Shown: positions 1-6,990, numbered from the stretch's first letter. The stretch: DNA of 8,357 nt from a bacterium (GCA_021845705.1 JAJZVJ010000079.1:1-8357); one strand, 5' to 3'. Program-made: numbers and translations. Notes: generated by a model not told the origin, from the letters alone.

Positions 1-1328
1 CCGTAAGGCACAAGTCGCTGCTCCCCACCTACGATATCTTCGACGAGGCGCGCTATTTCGAGCCGGCGGCGGAGAACAGGCCGGTAAAGTTCAAAGGCGC
101 CGTGATCGGCCTCACCGTCTGCGAGGACATCTGGGCGGGCACAAGCCTGCTGCCCAGCCGCCAGCTTTACAGCAATAACCCGGTAAAAACGCTGTTCGGG
201 GCCAGGGCCTCGATAGTGATAAACATCTCCGCCTCCCCTTTCTACCGCGGCAAGAGCGCGCTGCGCCACAGGATACTTTCAGGCCTGGCCAGGAAGATGC
301 GCGCCCATATAATATACGTCAACCAGGCCGGCGCCAACGACGAGCTTATTTTCGACGGGAACAGTTTCGCGCTCTCCCCGTCCGGCAGCGTGACGGCGCG
401 CGCCGGCGCTTTCGCCGAGGACCTGGTGATAGTGGATACGGACGCCGCCGTTACGGCTTCCGGTTCCGCCGCGCCCCAGAATGAGACAGCGGAGGTCTGC
501 GCGGCGCTGACGCTCGGGATAAAGGATTATTTCCGGAAGCTCGGGTTCGCCAAGGCGGTCCTTGGGCTGAGCGGGGGTATAGATTCGGCGGTGGTGGCCG
601 CTCTCGCCGCCGCGGCGCTTGGCCCGGAGAACGTAACTGGCGTGCTTATGCCTTCCGGATACACCTCGCGCCAAAGCGTTGCCGACGCTCTGAAGCTCGC
701 CCGCAACCTGGGGATAAAGACCAGGACGATACCGATAAACAGGATCTACAGGGCTTTCCTTGGCGAACTTGAAGCCGGGGATGCCGGGGGCAAAGTCTCC
801 CTTACGATGCAGAACCTCCAGGCCCGCGCTCGCGGCAGCCTGCTGATGGCGCTGGCCAACGCCAACGGGTGGCTGGCCCTGACCACCGGCAATAAGTCCG
901 AGATAGCCGTGGGCTACTGCACCCTTTACGGCGACACCGCCGGCGCGATAGCCCCCATTGCCGACCTTTTCAAGACCGAAGTCTACCGCCTTGCCGGATA
1001 TCTTAACCGCTCCGGAGAGGTGATCCCGCGCGCGATAATAAAGCGGCCTCCCACGGCGGAGCTGAAGCCCGGCCAGAAGGACCAGGACGACCTGCCGCCG
1101 TACGCAATTCTCGACAAGCTTCTGCGCCTCTACCTGGAGGAGAACCGGACCCCTTCCGAAATAATCCGCCGCGGCTTCAGCCGCGGGCTGGTCACCTCCA
1201 TACTGCGGCGCGTCGAGATCAGCGAGTATAAGCGCAAACAGCTCCCGATAGCGCTGAAAGTGACCGAAAAGTCCTTCGGTTACGGCAGGAAAATGCCGAT
1301 AGTCAAATCCCTGGATTTTATCAAGTAG
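1..1328 (+). CDS. nadE: Glutamine-dependent NAD+ synthetase, 3' part (5' end outside window)
   Basis: NadE makes NAD+ from deamido-NAD+, ATP and ammonia, with the ammonia released from glutamine by an N-terminal nitrilase-like domain. The frame is open from base 3, giving 441 residues. Two-domain NadE proteins are usually about 540-560 residues, so roughly 100 N-terminal residues lie upstream. Seen in order: the KSLLPTY segment with the likely catalytic Lys (codon 12-14); CEDIW with the nucleophilic Cys (codon 120-122); an N-ISASPFYRG segment; the ATP pyrophosphatase P-loop SGGIDS (570-587); TTGNKSEIAVGYCTLYGD; and a conserved tail ending KSFGYGRKMPIVKSLDF. A GTG at 102 is internal, since homology continues upstream of it. 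The barrel-protein gene follows after 5 nt, suggesting co-transcription. All visible key residues are intact, so the enzyme is probably functional. Confidence 0.96.
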   Translation, partial: VRHKSLLPTYDIFDEARYFEPAAENRPVKFKGAVIGLTVCEDIWAGTSLLPSRQLYSNNPVKTLFGARASIVINISASPFYRGKSALRHRILSGLARKMRAHIIYVNQAGANDELIFDGNSFALSPSGSVTARAGAFAEDLVIVDTDAAVTASGSAAPQNETAEVCAALTLGIKDYFRKLGFAKAVLGLSGGIDSAVVAALAAAALGPENVTGVLMPSGYTSRQSVADALKLARNLGIKTRTIPINRIYRAFLGELEAGDAGGKVSLTMQNLQARARGSLLMALANANGWLALTTGNKSEIAVGYCTLYGDTAGAIAPIADLFKTEVYRLAGYLNRSGEVIPRAIIKRPPTAELKPGQKDQDDLPPYAILDKLLRLYLEENRTPSEIIRRGFSRGLVTSILRRVEISEYKRKQLPIALKVTEKSFGYGRKMPIVKSLDFIK

Positions 1329-1333
1329 TCACG

Positions 1334-2764
1334 ATGCCCAAAAGTTCCCACCTGCTCTTCCTCGCGCTCAGCCTCTGCGCCGTCTCCGGGGTCCTGGCCG
1401 GGACCGATACCGCGCCCGCGCAGGCCCTCCCGCCCGCGGCCGCGCCGGCGCCCAGGAAACCGCGCGTTTTGCCGGCCAAGACCGGCAAACTGGGAAAGGC
1501 CGGGCCTAAAGCAAAGGAAGAAATAGTCAAACCCGAGCCCAATACCAAGGAAGATATCATGAAAACGGTGGAGCGCCCCGCGCCGCCTAAAGAAGGGCTG
1601 CTCGGCAGGGTGCTGAACGCCATCACTATCGATACCGTAAACGGCCCCATCATCCCTTTCCCCGTCGTGGATTCAAGCAAGGACCTCGGCCCGAGCTTCG
1701 GCATTATGCCGGTAATAGCCATAAAGGACAGGCTGACGAAGAACATTAAATCGGTGATCGTGCCCTCCGTGAACTACAACGAGAACCTCCGCACCACGCT
1801 TACCTACCGCCATTACATCTTTCCCGACGACAAACGCTTTTTCATACTGCGCGCCTCCCGGTCCGAGCGCGTGGAGCGGGAACTTATGGCCTATTATTAC
1901 ACACCTCAGCTGCTTTCAACCAACCTCCGCTTCAGCGTGGAGGCGAAGCACTGGGTGACCGGCAAACCCTCGTTCTACGGTATCGGGATAGATTCCAAAC
2001 GCGGGGACAAGGCCAACTACTCCCTGCAGATGACCGGCGGCGAGATCATAACGGACGTGCCGCTCATAAAGAACGTTTTCATAAGTTTCGACAACTCCTA
2101 TTACGCCAAACGCATAGGCGAAGGGCCCGTACAGGACGGCCAGCTTAAGGAGATCTTCCCCCAGTTCTATCCCGGGGCCTCCGAACTCCGCAACTTCCTG
2201 ACCAACCGCTTCTCGCTGATTTACGACGATACCGACCACCCTACCCTGCCCAAGATAGGGACCTACGCCGGCGCTTCGGTGCTGTACTCCAACAGGAAGC
2301 TCGGCTCCGATTACGAATACCGCACCTACTCTTTTCAGCTCAAGAACTACTACAACTACAAAGGAGAAGGCCGCTATGTTACGGCTATACACGGCCTGCT
2401 CCAGTTCCAAAAAGGAGAAACCGTACCGTTCTACGCCATGCCGCAGCTGGGAGAAAGCACCGGGCTCCGCATGGCCGGCGACGGCCGGTTCACGGACAGG
2501 GGGAAATTCGTATTTACCATAGAGGAGCGCGTCACTCTTTCCAAAACCCCTTTTTACAAGTTCATCAGCGAAACCGAGATAGCGCCTTTCGTGGACGTGG
2601 GGACGGTCTTCAGCAAGGTGTCCGCTTTCCGGGCCGGCAAACTTAAATACGGACCCGGCATCTCGGCGCGCCTGGTGATACGCCCCCAGCTGGTGGCGAC
2701 GGTGGACTTCGCCTACGGCTCGGAAGGCTCCAACGCGATCATCAGGATAGGCTACCCGTTCTGA
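1334..2764 (+). CDS. Outer-membrane beta-barrel protein, Omp85/D15 (BamA/TamA C-terminal) type without POTRA domains
   Basis: This 476-residue protein is predicted to be exported and inserted in the outer membrane. The N-terminus is a Sec signal peptide: a Lys at position 3, a hydrophobic stretch at about 7-21, and likely cleavage after VLA at 22. No lipobox is present. A Pro/Ala/Lys-rich linker runs from about 25 to 90. From about 100 to the end it resembles surface-antigen D15 barrels: a PIIPFPVVDSS...GPSFGIMP opening, FYGIGIDSK, the conserved DDTDHPTLPKIGTY motif, FVDVGTVF, and a last strand YGSEGSNAIIRIGYPF ending in Phe, the usual BAM recognition signal. POTRA repeats are absent, so it is not BamA itself, and its substrate or role is unknown. 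The start lies 5 nt after the nadE stop with no clear SD, which suggests translational coupling. The signal peptide supports this ATG. Confidence 0.85.
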   Translation: MPKSSHLLFLALSLCAVSGVLAGTDTAPAQALPPAAAPAPRKPRVLPAKTGKLGKAGPKAKEEIVKPEPNTKEDIMKTVERPAPPKEGLLGRVLNAITIDTVNGPIIPFPVVDSSKDLGPSFGIMPVIAIKDRLTKNIKSVIVPSVNYNENLRTTLTYRHYIFPDDKRFFILRASRSERVERELMAYYYTPQLLSTNLRFSVEAKHWVTGKPSFYGIGIDSKRGDKANYSLQMTGGEIITDVPLIKNVFISFDNSYYAKRIGEGPVQDGQLKEIFPQFYPGASELRNFLTNRFSLIYDDTDHPTLPKIGTYAGASVLYSNRKLGSDYEYRTYSFQLKNYYNYKGEGRYVTAIHGLLQFQKGETVPFYAMPQLGESTGLRMAGDGRFTDRGKFVFTIEERVTLSKTPFYKFISETEIAPFVDVGTVFSKVSAFRAGKLKYGPGISARLVIRPQLVATVDFAYGSEGSNAIIRIGYPF

Positions 2765-2765
2765 T

Positions 2766-2991
2766 ATGAGCTCGATGCAAAAGAAAGTCAGGGTCTCGGC
2801 CAAGGCTATAATAATAAGGAAAGGGAAACTGCTGCTGCTGCGGGCCCGCGACCGCGCAGGCATCTACTATCTGCTGCCGGGGGGCGGGCAGAATAACGGG
2901 GAAACCCTGCATGAAGCCCTTGTCAGGGAGTTCCTTGAGGAGCCCGGCGGGGCGCCTGCGCGGCCCCGTTTACCTTGGCGACTGTAACTAG
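2766..2991 (+). pseudogene. Truncated Nudix hydrolase (N-terminal half only)
   Basis: The 73-codon frame (2766-2987) begins like a MutT/Nudix hydrolase: VSAKAIIIRKGKLLLLRARD, then YYLLPGGG and a near-complete Nudix box (G-x5-E-x7-REFLEE-x-G), whose Glu residues would bind Mg2+. Full Nudix domains are about 130-160 residues, and here everything after the box is missing. In frame, the tail becomes an unrelated APARPRLPWRL and stops. If one G is skipped in the run at 2949-2952, the neighbouring frame reads GRLRGPVYLGDCN, a more plausible strand after the box, but it too stops at 2991. Both end just before the convergent glyS stop codon at 2993. The start is 1 nt after the barrel-protein stop, and an in-frame ATG at 2775 is an alternative. 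It is probably a decayed remnant without activity. Confidence 0.75.
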
Positions 2992-2992
2992 G

Positions 2993-5071
2993 CTACTGCA
3001 GCTGCGAAAGGTCCGCGACCCCTTCAAAAAGGTTAACCAGCGATTTTACCAGGTTCAGCCTGTTGTCCCTCACCTTCGGGTCTTCCGCCATGACCATCAC
3101 CTTTTCGAAGAAATTATCGAGGCTGTCCTTTATCGAGAGCAGTTCGGTCAGCCCCTTTGCGTAATCCCGGTTGCCGAGATGCGCCTTAAGCCTGCCTGAC
3201 ATAGCCGTTATCTCCCCGTAAAGCGCGCGTTCCTCGTCCTTTTCAAAAACACTTTCGTCGGGAGTCCCGCTGAGCGGGACCTTGGCCTGGCGCACTATGT
3301 TCTTGGCCCTCTTGAAAGCCATGGCTATGCCGGCGAAGTCAGGGTTCCCGCGCAGCGCGTTGATATCCTTCACGCGGTCGCGGCAGTCGGCAAGGTCGCC
3401 GCCGCTCATAAAGAATTCTCGGACGGCCTTCACCTCGTCGAAGCGGTAGCCCGCCTCGGTGAACACGGCCTCGGCGCGCTGCCAGATGAAATCCAGCAAC
3501 GGTTCCGCGGCCCTGACGGAAGCTTCCGGGGGGAGCTGCGCGAAAGCCGCCGAAACGGCGGAGCGCAGGTTAAGCCTGAAGCCGTTCTCGAGTATTATGC
3601 GCACGCTGCCCAGCGCGGCGCGGCGCAGACCGTGCGGGTCTTCGCTGCCGGACGGGATAAGCCCCAGCGCGAAGTCGGAGGCCAGGGTGTCCAGTTTGCC
3701 GGCCAGCGAGACCAGCGCGCCTTCTTTGGACTCAGGGAGGGGGGATTTCGCCGACAACGGAAGATAAAAATCTCCAACCGCGCGGGAGACTTTTTCCGAG
3801 AGGCCGGAATTCCTGGCGTAATAGTAGCCCATCAGCCCCTGAAGTTCTGTGAATTCGCGCACTACGTTGGTGGTAAGGTCGGAGTAGACCTGCGCCGCGG
3901 CCGCGAGCACTTCGCCTGCGTTAACGGCGGTTCCGCAGGCGCCGCACAGCCACGCGGCGAGCTCCTCGACGCGGGAAGTCTTATCCAGCATGCTGCCCAG
4001 TTTTTCCTGGAAGGTGATGGCGGAGAGCTTTGCCTTGAACTCGGCCAGGGGCACGGCCAGGTCGCGCGAGTAGAAGAAGATAGCGTCGCGGAACCGGGCC
4101 TCGAGCACGTTCTTAAAGCCGTCCTCGACGTTGCGCTGTCCCTTTGAAACGCCGTCGCGTATGCCGACGAAATAGGGCTGGAGCAGGCCTTTGGAGTTCG
4201 CCACGGTGAAGAACTTGAGCTGTTTCTTCATCACAAGGTGCACCAGCTCGTGGGGCAGTTTAAGGAATTCCTGCGAGTAGCCGGCCACTACGCAGACCGG
4301 GTATTCTATAAGGTAGAGGTTCTCGGTAAGCAGCTCAGGGTCCGCCTCTACGGAGAGTTTCATGCGCTTGGAAAGGGCGGCGATCTCGCCGCGCAGGGTT
4401 TCAAGGCGCTCCGCGTCCCTGACTATCACATCGGCGTGCTGCAGCGCCTTGAAATATTTCTCGGCCGAGGCTACCTTGATCTGGCGTGAGCCTTTGGCGC
4501 TCAGGCCCACGGTAACGCGTCCGGACTTCACGCCGGCCACGCCGAACACCACCGGTTTGTCGCCGTACAGGGAGAGCAGGCCGCGTATCGGGCGGGCGAA
4601 ACGGAAACGGCTCTCTTCCCACACCATGTTCTTCGGGAACTGGAGCTTTGAGATAACCTGCGGGAAGATCTCCGCCAGCGCCTTTACGGCGGAGCGGCCG
4701 GGGACCTTCGTTTCAAAAACGAGGACTTCGCCTTTATTCGGGACGGTCTCCACTCCGAGCTTGTCGGGAGTGGTGCCGCGCGACCGCGCGAAGCCGGCTG
4801 CCTGCGGGGTAAAGGCGCCTTTCTCGTCCTTAAGCAGCCTGGCCGCCGGGCCGTACGCTTTCTGCGTCTTTTCCTCGGTCTTGGCGGGAACTCCCGAGAT
4901 GTAAAGCACCAGCCGCTTATAGGTTCCGCAGGCCTCGATGCCCTCGAAGGGCAGGTTGGCCTCGGCCAGCAGCGCAGCCGCGTATTTCTTCAGCTGTTCC
5001 TCGGCGGAGATCACGAAGCGGGCGGGAATATTTTCGATGCGTATCTCAAGCAGGGCGTCTCTCTTAAGCAT
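2993..5071 (-). CDS. glyS: Glycyl-tRNA synthetase, beta subunit
   Basis: GlyS is the tRNA-recognising subunit of the alpha2-beta2 bacterial glycyl-tRNA synthetase, which charges tRNA-Gly in the cytoplasm. At 692 residues it has normal family length. Seen: N-terminal [13 protein letters not shown] (7-19); GP...[19 protein letters not shown] (74-99); [21 protein letters not shown] (145-165); [18 protein letters not shown] (256-273); [14 protein letters not shown] plus [15 protein letters not shown] (325-368), as in the HD-like region; [14 protein letters not shown] (406-419); and [24 protein letters not shown] (472-495). It ends VADLSQLQ, matching the family C-terminus (E. coli VADISLLQ). The ATG overlaps the end of glyQ by 8 nt and has an SD AAGGAG (5079-5084) with a 7-nt spacer, so it is translationally coupled to glyQ. 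No residue looks broken. Confidence 0.98.
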   Translation of the reverse strand: MLKRDALLEIRIENIPARFVISAEEQLKKYAAALLAEANLPFEGIEACGTYKRLVLYISGVPAKTEEKTQKAYGPAARLLKDEKGAFTPQAAGFARSRGTTPDKLGVETVPNKGEVLVFETKVPGRSAVKALAEIFPQVISKLQFPKNMVWEESRFRFARPIRGLLSLYGDKPVVFGVAGVKSGRVTVGLSAKGSRQIKVASAEKYFKALQHADVIVRDAERLETLRGEIAALSKRMKLSVEADPELLTENLYLIEYPVCVVAGYSQEFLKLPHELVHLVMKKQLKFFTVANSKGLLQPYFVGIRDGVSKGQRNVEDGFKNVLEARFRDAIFFYSRDLAVPLAEFKAKLSAITFQEKLGSMLDKTSRVEELAAWLCGACGTAVNAGEVLAAAAQVYSDLTTNVVREFTELQGLMGYYYARNSGLSEKVSRAVGDFYLPLSAKSPLPESKEGALVSLAGKLDTLASDFALGLIPSGSEDPHGLRRAALGSVRIILENGFRLNLRSAVSAAFAQLPPEASVRAAEPLLDFIWQRAEAVFTEAGYRFDEVKAVREFFMSGGDLADCRDRVKDINALRGNPDFAGIAMAFKRAKNIVRQAKVPLSGTPDESVFEKDEERALYGEITAMSGRLKAHLGNRDYAKGLTELLSIKDSLDNFFEKVMVMAEDPKVRDNRLNLVKSLVNLFEGVADLSQLQ

Positions 5072-5936
5072 TAGTTTTCTCCTTCTTTTCCGCGGGCTCG
5101 TTAGCTTCCACGTACGAGGAGGCGCAGGCCTTGGCTATGTCGCGGATGCGCTTAATAAGCACCGCGCGCTCGGAGACGGAGATCGCGCCGCGGGCGTCCA
5201 GGAGGTTGAAATTCTGCGAGCATTTCATTACCAGGTCGAAAGCGGGCAGGTGATACCCTTTCGCGGCCAGGCGGAAAACCTCTTTTTCCCAGCGGTCGAA
5301 GTTGAAACGGAGGTTCTCGGTATCCGCCTCCTCGAAATTATAATGGGAGAACTGCTCCTCAACCCCTTTATGCACTTCCCCGTAGGTCAGGCGGTCGGTC
5401 CACATTATGTCGAAGATGCGCTTCTTCTTCTGGACGAACATGGCCAGGCGCTCCAGGCCGTAGGTTATCTCTACGCTTATCGGGTTCAGCTCATATGAGG
5501 CCATCTGCTGGAAATAGGTGAACTGCGTCACTTCCATGCCGTCCAGCCAGACCTCCCAGCCGACTCCGGAGGCGCCGAGGGTGGGGGATTCCCAGTCGTC
5601 CTCTATCCAGCGGATGTCGTGCTCGGTATGGTCGATACCGACCGCTTTCAGGGAATTCAGGTAAACCTGCTGTATGTTCTCCAGCGGCGGCTTAATGATG
5701 ACCTGGTACTGGTAATACTTCCCCAGACGGTTGGGGTTCTCTCCGAAGCGGCCGTCGCCTGGACGGCGGCAGGGCTCCACATAGGCGACGCTGTTCGGCT
5801 TCGAGGTGAGCGAGCCGAAGAAAGTGGCCGGGTTGAAAGTGCCGGCGCCCTTCTCCAGGTCGTAAGGCTGTATCAGGGCGCAGCCCTGCCTGGCCCAGTA
5901 TTGGTTAAGCTTTAGAATAAAATCCTGGAAAGTCAC
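5064..5936 (-). CDS. glyQ: Glycyl-tRNA synthetase, alpha subunit
   Basis: GlyQ is the class II catalytic subunit that forms glycyl-adenylate and, with GlyS, charges tRNA-Gly. It has 290 residues, the usual length. It begins [24 protein letters not shown], followed by a motif 2-type segment [18 protein letters not shown] (54-71), then [30 protein letters not shown] (115-144) and a motif 3-type segment [13 protein letters not shown] (155-167). These closely parallel E. coli GlyQ. The start is GTG (5936), chosen because a GGAGG SD (5942-5946) sits 5 nt upstream and the N-terminus aligns with the family there. It has its own -10 box in the short spacer after recO and overlaps glyS by 8 nt, so the two subunits are made together. 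Confidence 0.98.
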   Translation of the reverse strand: MTFQDFILKLNQYWARQGCALIQPYDLEKGAGTFNPATFFGSLTSKPNSVAYVEPCRRPGDGRFGENPNRLGKYYQYQVIIKPPLENIQQVYLNSLKAVGIDHTEHDIRWIEDDWESPTLGASGVGWEVWLDGMEVTQFTYFQQMASYELNPISVEITYGLERLAMFVQKKKRIFDIMWTDRLTYGEVHKGVEEQFSHYNFEEADTENLRFNFDRWEKEVFRLAAKGYHLPAFDLVMKCSQNFNLLDARGAISVSERAVLIKRIRDIAKACASSYVEANEPAEKKEKTNA

Positions 5937-5941
5937 TATTG

Positions 5942-5946
5942 CCTCC
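5942..5946 (-). promoter_or_regulatory. Ribosome binding site deciding the GTG start of glyQ
   Basis: On the minus strand GGAGG lies 5 nt before the GTG at 5936. This strong SD, together with the homology of the first residues, supports GTG as the start over any internal ATG. Confidence 0.8.
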
Positions 5947-5982
5947 GGTAGCCGCCGCCGGGCGGTCCTTATATTTGTGAAT

Positions 5983-5988
5983 ATTATA
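5983..5988 (-). promoter_or_regulatory. Probable glyQ-glyS promoter, -10 box
   Basis: A perfect TATAAT lies on the minus strand just after the recO stop codon, in a 53-nt spacer. Transcription would start near 5976, giving a leader of about 40 nt that includes the GGAGG SD. I see no convincing -35 hexamer about 17 nt upstream, inside the recO 3' end. A short GC stem (CCGCC/GGCGG) lies in the leader, but no T-run follows it. recO read-through may add to glyQS expression. Confidence 0.5.
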
Positions 5989-5989
5989 C

Positions 5990-6616
5990 CTATTTAACGA
6001 AAGGCAGGGTGCGCAGTTCTATCCCCATGTGCTCGCCGAAAAACCGGCTGAAAAGACCGTCAATAAAACAAGCGGCGGCGGGGTCTTCTTTAAGGGCGCG
6101 CACGGCCAGCCAGTCGCCCGCGTGGAGCGTTTCCCAGAATTCGGCTTCAGGGCCGGCAGCGGTCTCCCTGAAGCCGAACCCGGCCAGCTCCAGCACGCGC
6201 AGCGTGAAAGCCCGGCGCAGCCAGAACGCCGGGCCGTAGGCGTCCAGGTCCAGGAGCGCGGAAAGAAGCAGGCCGTATTTTTCGGGGGCCGGGCTCTGCG
6301 CGGGAGTGATCTTGTTCACCACTTCGCAATAATGCTGGGCCAGGCACAGGCTCTCCAGGGATCTCCGGATATTCCCGAATACGTTCGCCGTGCGGCCGCC
6401 GGTGCAGACCGGGAAATTAGAGCCCTTCTTCAGGAAAAAGCGGTAGTCGCCGCAGGTCACGGCCTCGCTCAGCGCGCGCAGCTTGCCGCGGGCCAGGCGC
6501 ACGCTTTTGAAGTTCACCTCCAGCTTGCCGTGCTCCTGCGTGAACACGGTAACTATCCGGTCGCTCTCGCGCAGTTGGCGCCGCTGCAGCACGATCCCGT
6601 AATCGCAGAATATCAT
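5990..6616 (-). CDS. recO: DNA repair protein RecO
   Basis: RecO acts with RecR (and RecF) to load RecA onto SSB-coated single-stranded DNA during recombinational gap repair. The protein has 208 residues. The N-terminal OB-fold is recognisable: [29 protein letters not shown] (about 6-34), then a basic stretch [12 protein letters not shown] in the position of the usual AKGxR segment. A helical C-terminal part ends [21 protein letters not shown], like the family tail. The zinc-binding CxxC pairs of many RecO proteins are absent, and the protein is shorter than the common 240-250 residues. E. coli RecO also lacks the zinc site, so this need not mean loss of function. The ATG at 6616 aligns with the family start. 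There is no SD, and a -10-like box ends 6 nt upstream. Confidence 0.88.
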   Translation of the reverse strand: MIFCDYGIVLQRRQLRESDRIVTVFTQEHGKLEVNFKSVRLARGKLRALSEAVTCGDYRFFLKKGSNFPVCTGGRTANVFGNIRRSLESLCLAQHYCEVVNKITPAQSPAPEKYGLLLSALLDLDAYGPAFWLRRAFTLRVLELAGFGFRETAAGPEAEFWETLHAGDWLAVRALKEDPAAACFIDGLFSRFFGEHMGIELRTLPFVK

Positions 6617-6622
6617 TTTTGT

Positions 6623-6631
6623 ATTTTAGCA
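6623..6631 (-). promoter_or_regulatory. recO promoter, extended -10 (TGCTAAAAT), possibly leaderless
   Basis: On the minus strand TGCTAAAAT is an extended -10 with one mismatch to TATAAT. It ends 6 nt before the recO ATG. Transcription about 7 nt downstream would begin at or next to the A of the ATG, and no SD is present, which suggests a leaderless mRNA. A CTGACC (4/6 to TTGACA) lies upstream with a long 19-nt spacer, so the -35 is weak. Confidence 0.5.
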
Positions 6632-6690
6632 CTTTAGGCCAGCTCGTGGTCAGGCGGAGACCGTACGGGCCGGTGGACAATTCGCTGACT

Positions 6691-6699
6691 TGCTATAAT
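6691..6699 (+). promoter_or_regulatory. Extended -10 promoter (TGCTATAAT) in the recO-rpmH spacer
   Basis: TGC followed by a perfect TATAAT (6694-6699) is a consensus extended -10. Transcription would begin near 6706, well upstream of rpmH (6824). A TGGACA (6674-6679, 5/6 to TTGACA) is only 14 nt from the -10, too close for a normal -35. The product would be the structured 16S-tail-like element and possibly rpmH and genes beyond. Confidence 0.5.
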
Positions 6700-6705
6700 G
6701 CCTGG

Positions 6706-6794
6706 AAGGCCGGCGGGGGTATTGCGCGGCTGGGCGTCTCACGCCCGTAATCCGCAAGGAAATACGCTGGGCTGGATCTCCTCCTTTGCTTTTT
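6706..6794 (+). ncRNA. Candidate small RNA or rpmH leader resembling the 16S rRNA 3' end
   Basis: No coding frame fits this stretch. Three parts are visible. First, a GC hairpin GGGCG-TCTCA-CGCCC (6732-6746). Second, a hairpin with GNRA loop GCAA (6754-6757), stem CGTA/TACG (6746-6749 with 6763-6766) plus TCC/GGA, interrupted by a 1x2 internal loop. Third, GGCTGGATCTCCTCCTTT (6770-6787), then GC and TTTTT (6790-6794). Bacterial 16S rRNA ends with helix 45 (loop GGAA) followed by GGCTGGATCACCTCCTTT in many species, so both the order and the tail match, with one base changed in the 18-nt tail. Helix 44 and the conserved CGTAACAAGG strand are not recognisable, so it is not a 16S gene end. It does not carry the SRP RNA GGAA/AGCAG signature. 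Function and even expression are inferred only. Confidence 0.35.
6754..6794 (+). terminator. Possible weak intrinsic terminator or attenuator before rpmH
   Basis: GCAAGGA (6754-6760) can pair with TCCTTTGC (6782-6789) with one bulged T, and TTTTT (6790-6794) follows at once. The stem is AT-rich for a terminator and its loop is about 21 nt, so strength is doubtful. Forming it would break the GCAA-loop hairpin at 6746-6766, so the two folds exclude each other. Confidence 0.25.
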
Positions 6795-6814
6795 CCGCCT
6801 TTTATTTATATAAT
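6786..6814 (+). promoter_or_regulatory. rpmH promoter (TTGCTT-17-TATAAT), nearly leaderless
   Basis: TATAAT (6809-6814) has a partial -35, TTGCTT (6786-6791), at the ideal 17-nt spacing. The start point would fall near 6821-6824, leaving 0-3 nt before the rpmH ATG. The spacer TTAAAGCACT contains no SD. The -35 overlaps the T-run of the upstream element, so that run may simply be promoter sequence. Confidence 0.6.
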
Positions 6815-6823
6815 TAAAGCACT

Positions 6824-6973
6824 ATGCTACCTACTTACAGACCAAATGTTCGCAAACGCAAAAAGCACCTCGGCTTCCGCGCCAAGATGAAAACCGCGGG
6901 CGGCAGGAAAACCCTCGCCCGCAGGCGCGCCAAGGGCCGCTGGGAACTTATACCCGACGTAAAGCAGTTTTAA
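6824..6973 (+). CDS. rpmH: 50S ribosomal protein L34
   Basis: L34 is a small basic protein of the large ribosomal subunit that binds 23S rRNA. The 49-residue product starts [22 protein letters not shown] and contains the family core [14 protein letters not shown]. Most L34 proteins are 44-46 residues, and this one adds [10 protein letters not shown] after KGR. Thermus L34 has a similar tail, so the extension is not unique. The ATG sits just downstream of a TATAAT box without an SD. rnpA follows after 17 nt, the classical rpmH-rnpA arrangement. Confidence 0.97.
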   Translation: MLPTYRPNVRKRKKHLGFRAKMKTAGGRKTLARRRAKGRWELIPDVKQF

Positions 6974-6990
6974 GGCTTTACCCGGGCCAA

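Noticed and set aside
1916..2863. Long open frame (315 codons) opposite the barrel-protein gene
   Set aside because: It is antisense to a well-supported gene, has no domain-like sequence, and is of the kind produced by GC-rich codon bias.
2949..2971. Intrinsic terminator GGGGC/GCCCC after the Nudix remnant
   Set aside because: The loop is 9 nt and only a GTTTA tract follows, too short for a convincing terminator.
3459..4904. Several open frames (100-180 codons) opposite glyS
   Set aside because: All lie within the intact, highly conserved glyS and show no recognisable protein features.
6029..6637. 202-codon open frame opposite recO
   Set aside because: Antisense to recO, low-complexity Ala/Gly/Gln-rich composition, and no SD or homology.
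6674..6699. TGGACA as the -35 partner of the TATAAT at 6694
   Set aside because: The spacer is only 14 nt. The promoter is better read as an extended -10.
6706..6794. SRP (4.5S) RNA gene
   Set aside because: It has a GNRA-loop hairpin with CC/GG closing pairs, but the conserved GGAA loop context and AGCAG strand of SRP domain IV are missing.
6706..6794. tRNA gene or true 16S rRNA 3' end
   Set aside because: There is no T-loop GGTTCGAATCC or acceptor pairing for a tRNA, and helix 44 and CGTAACAAGG of 16S are not present.
6617..6823. oriC in the spacer beside rpmH
   Set aside because: I found no TTATCCACA-like boxes, and the only AT-rich part is the rpmH promoter.
6941..6973. Novel C-terminal extension of L34
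   Set aside because: Thermus L34 has a comparable KGRW-type tail and the same length, so it is a known variant.
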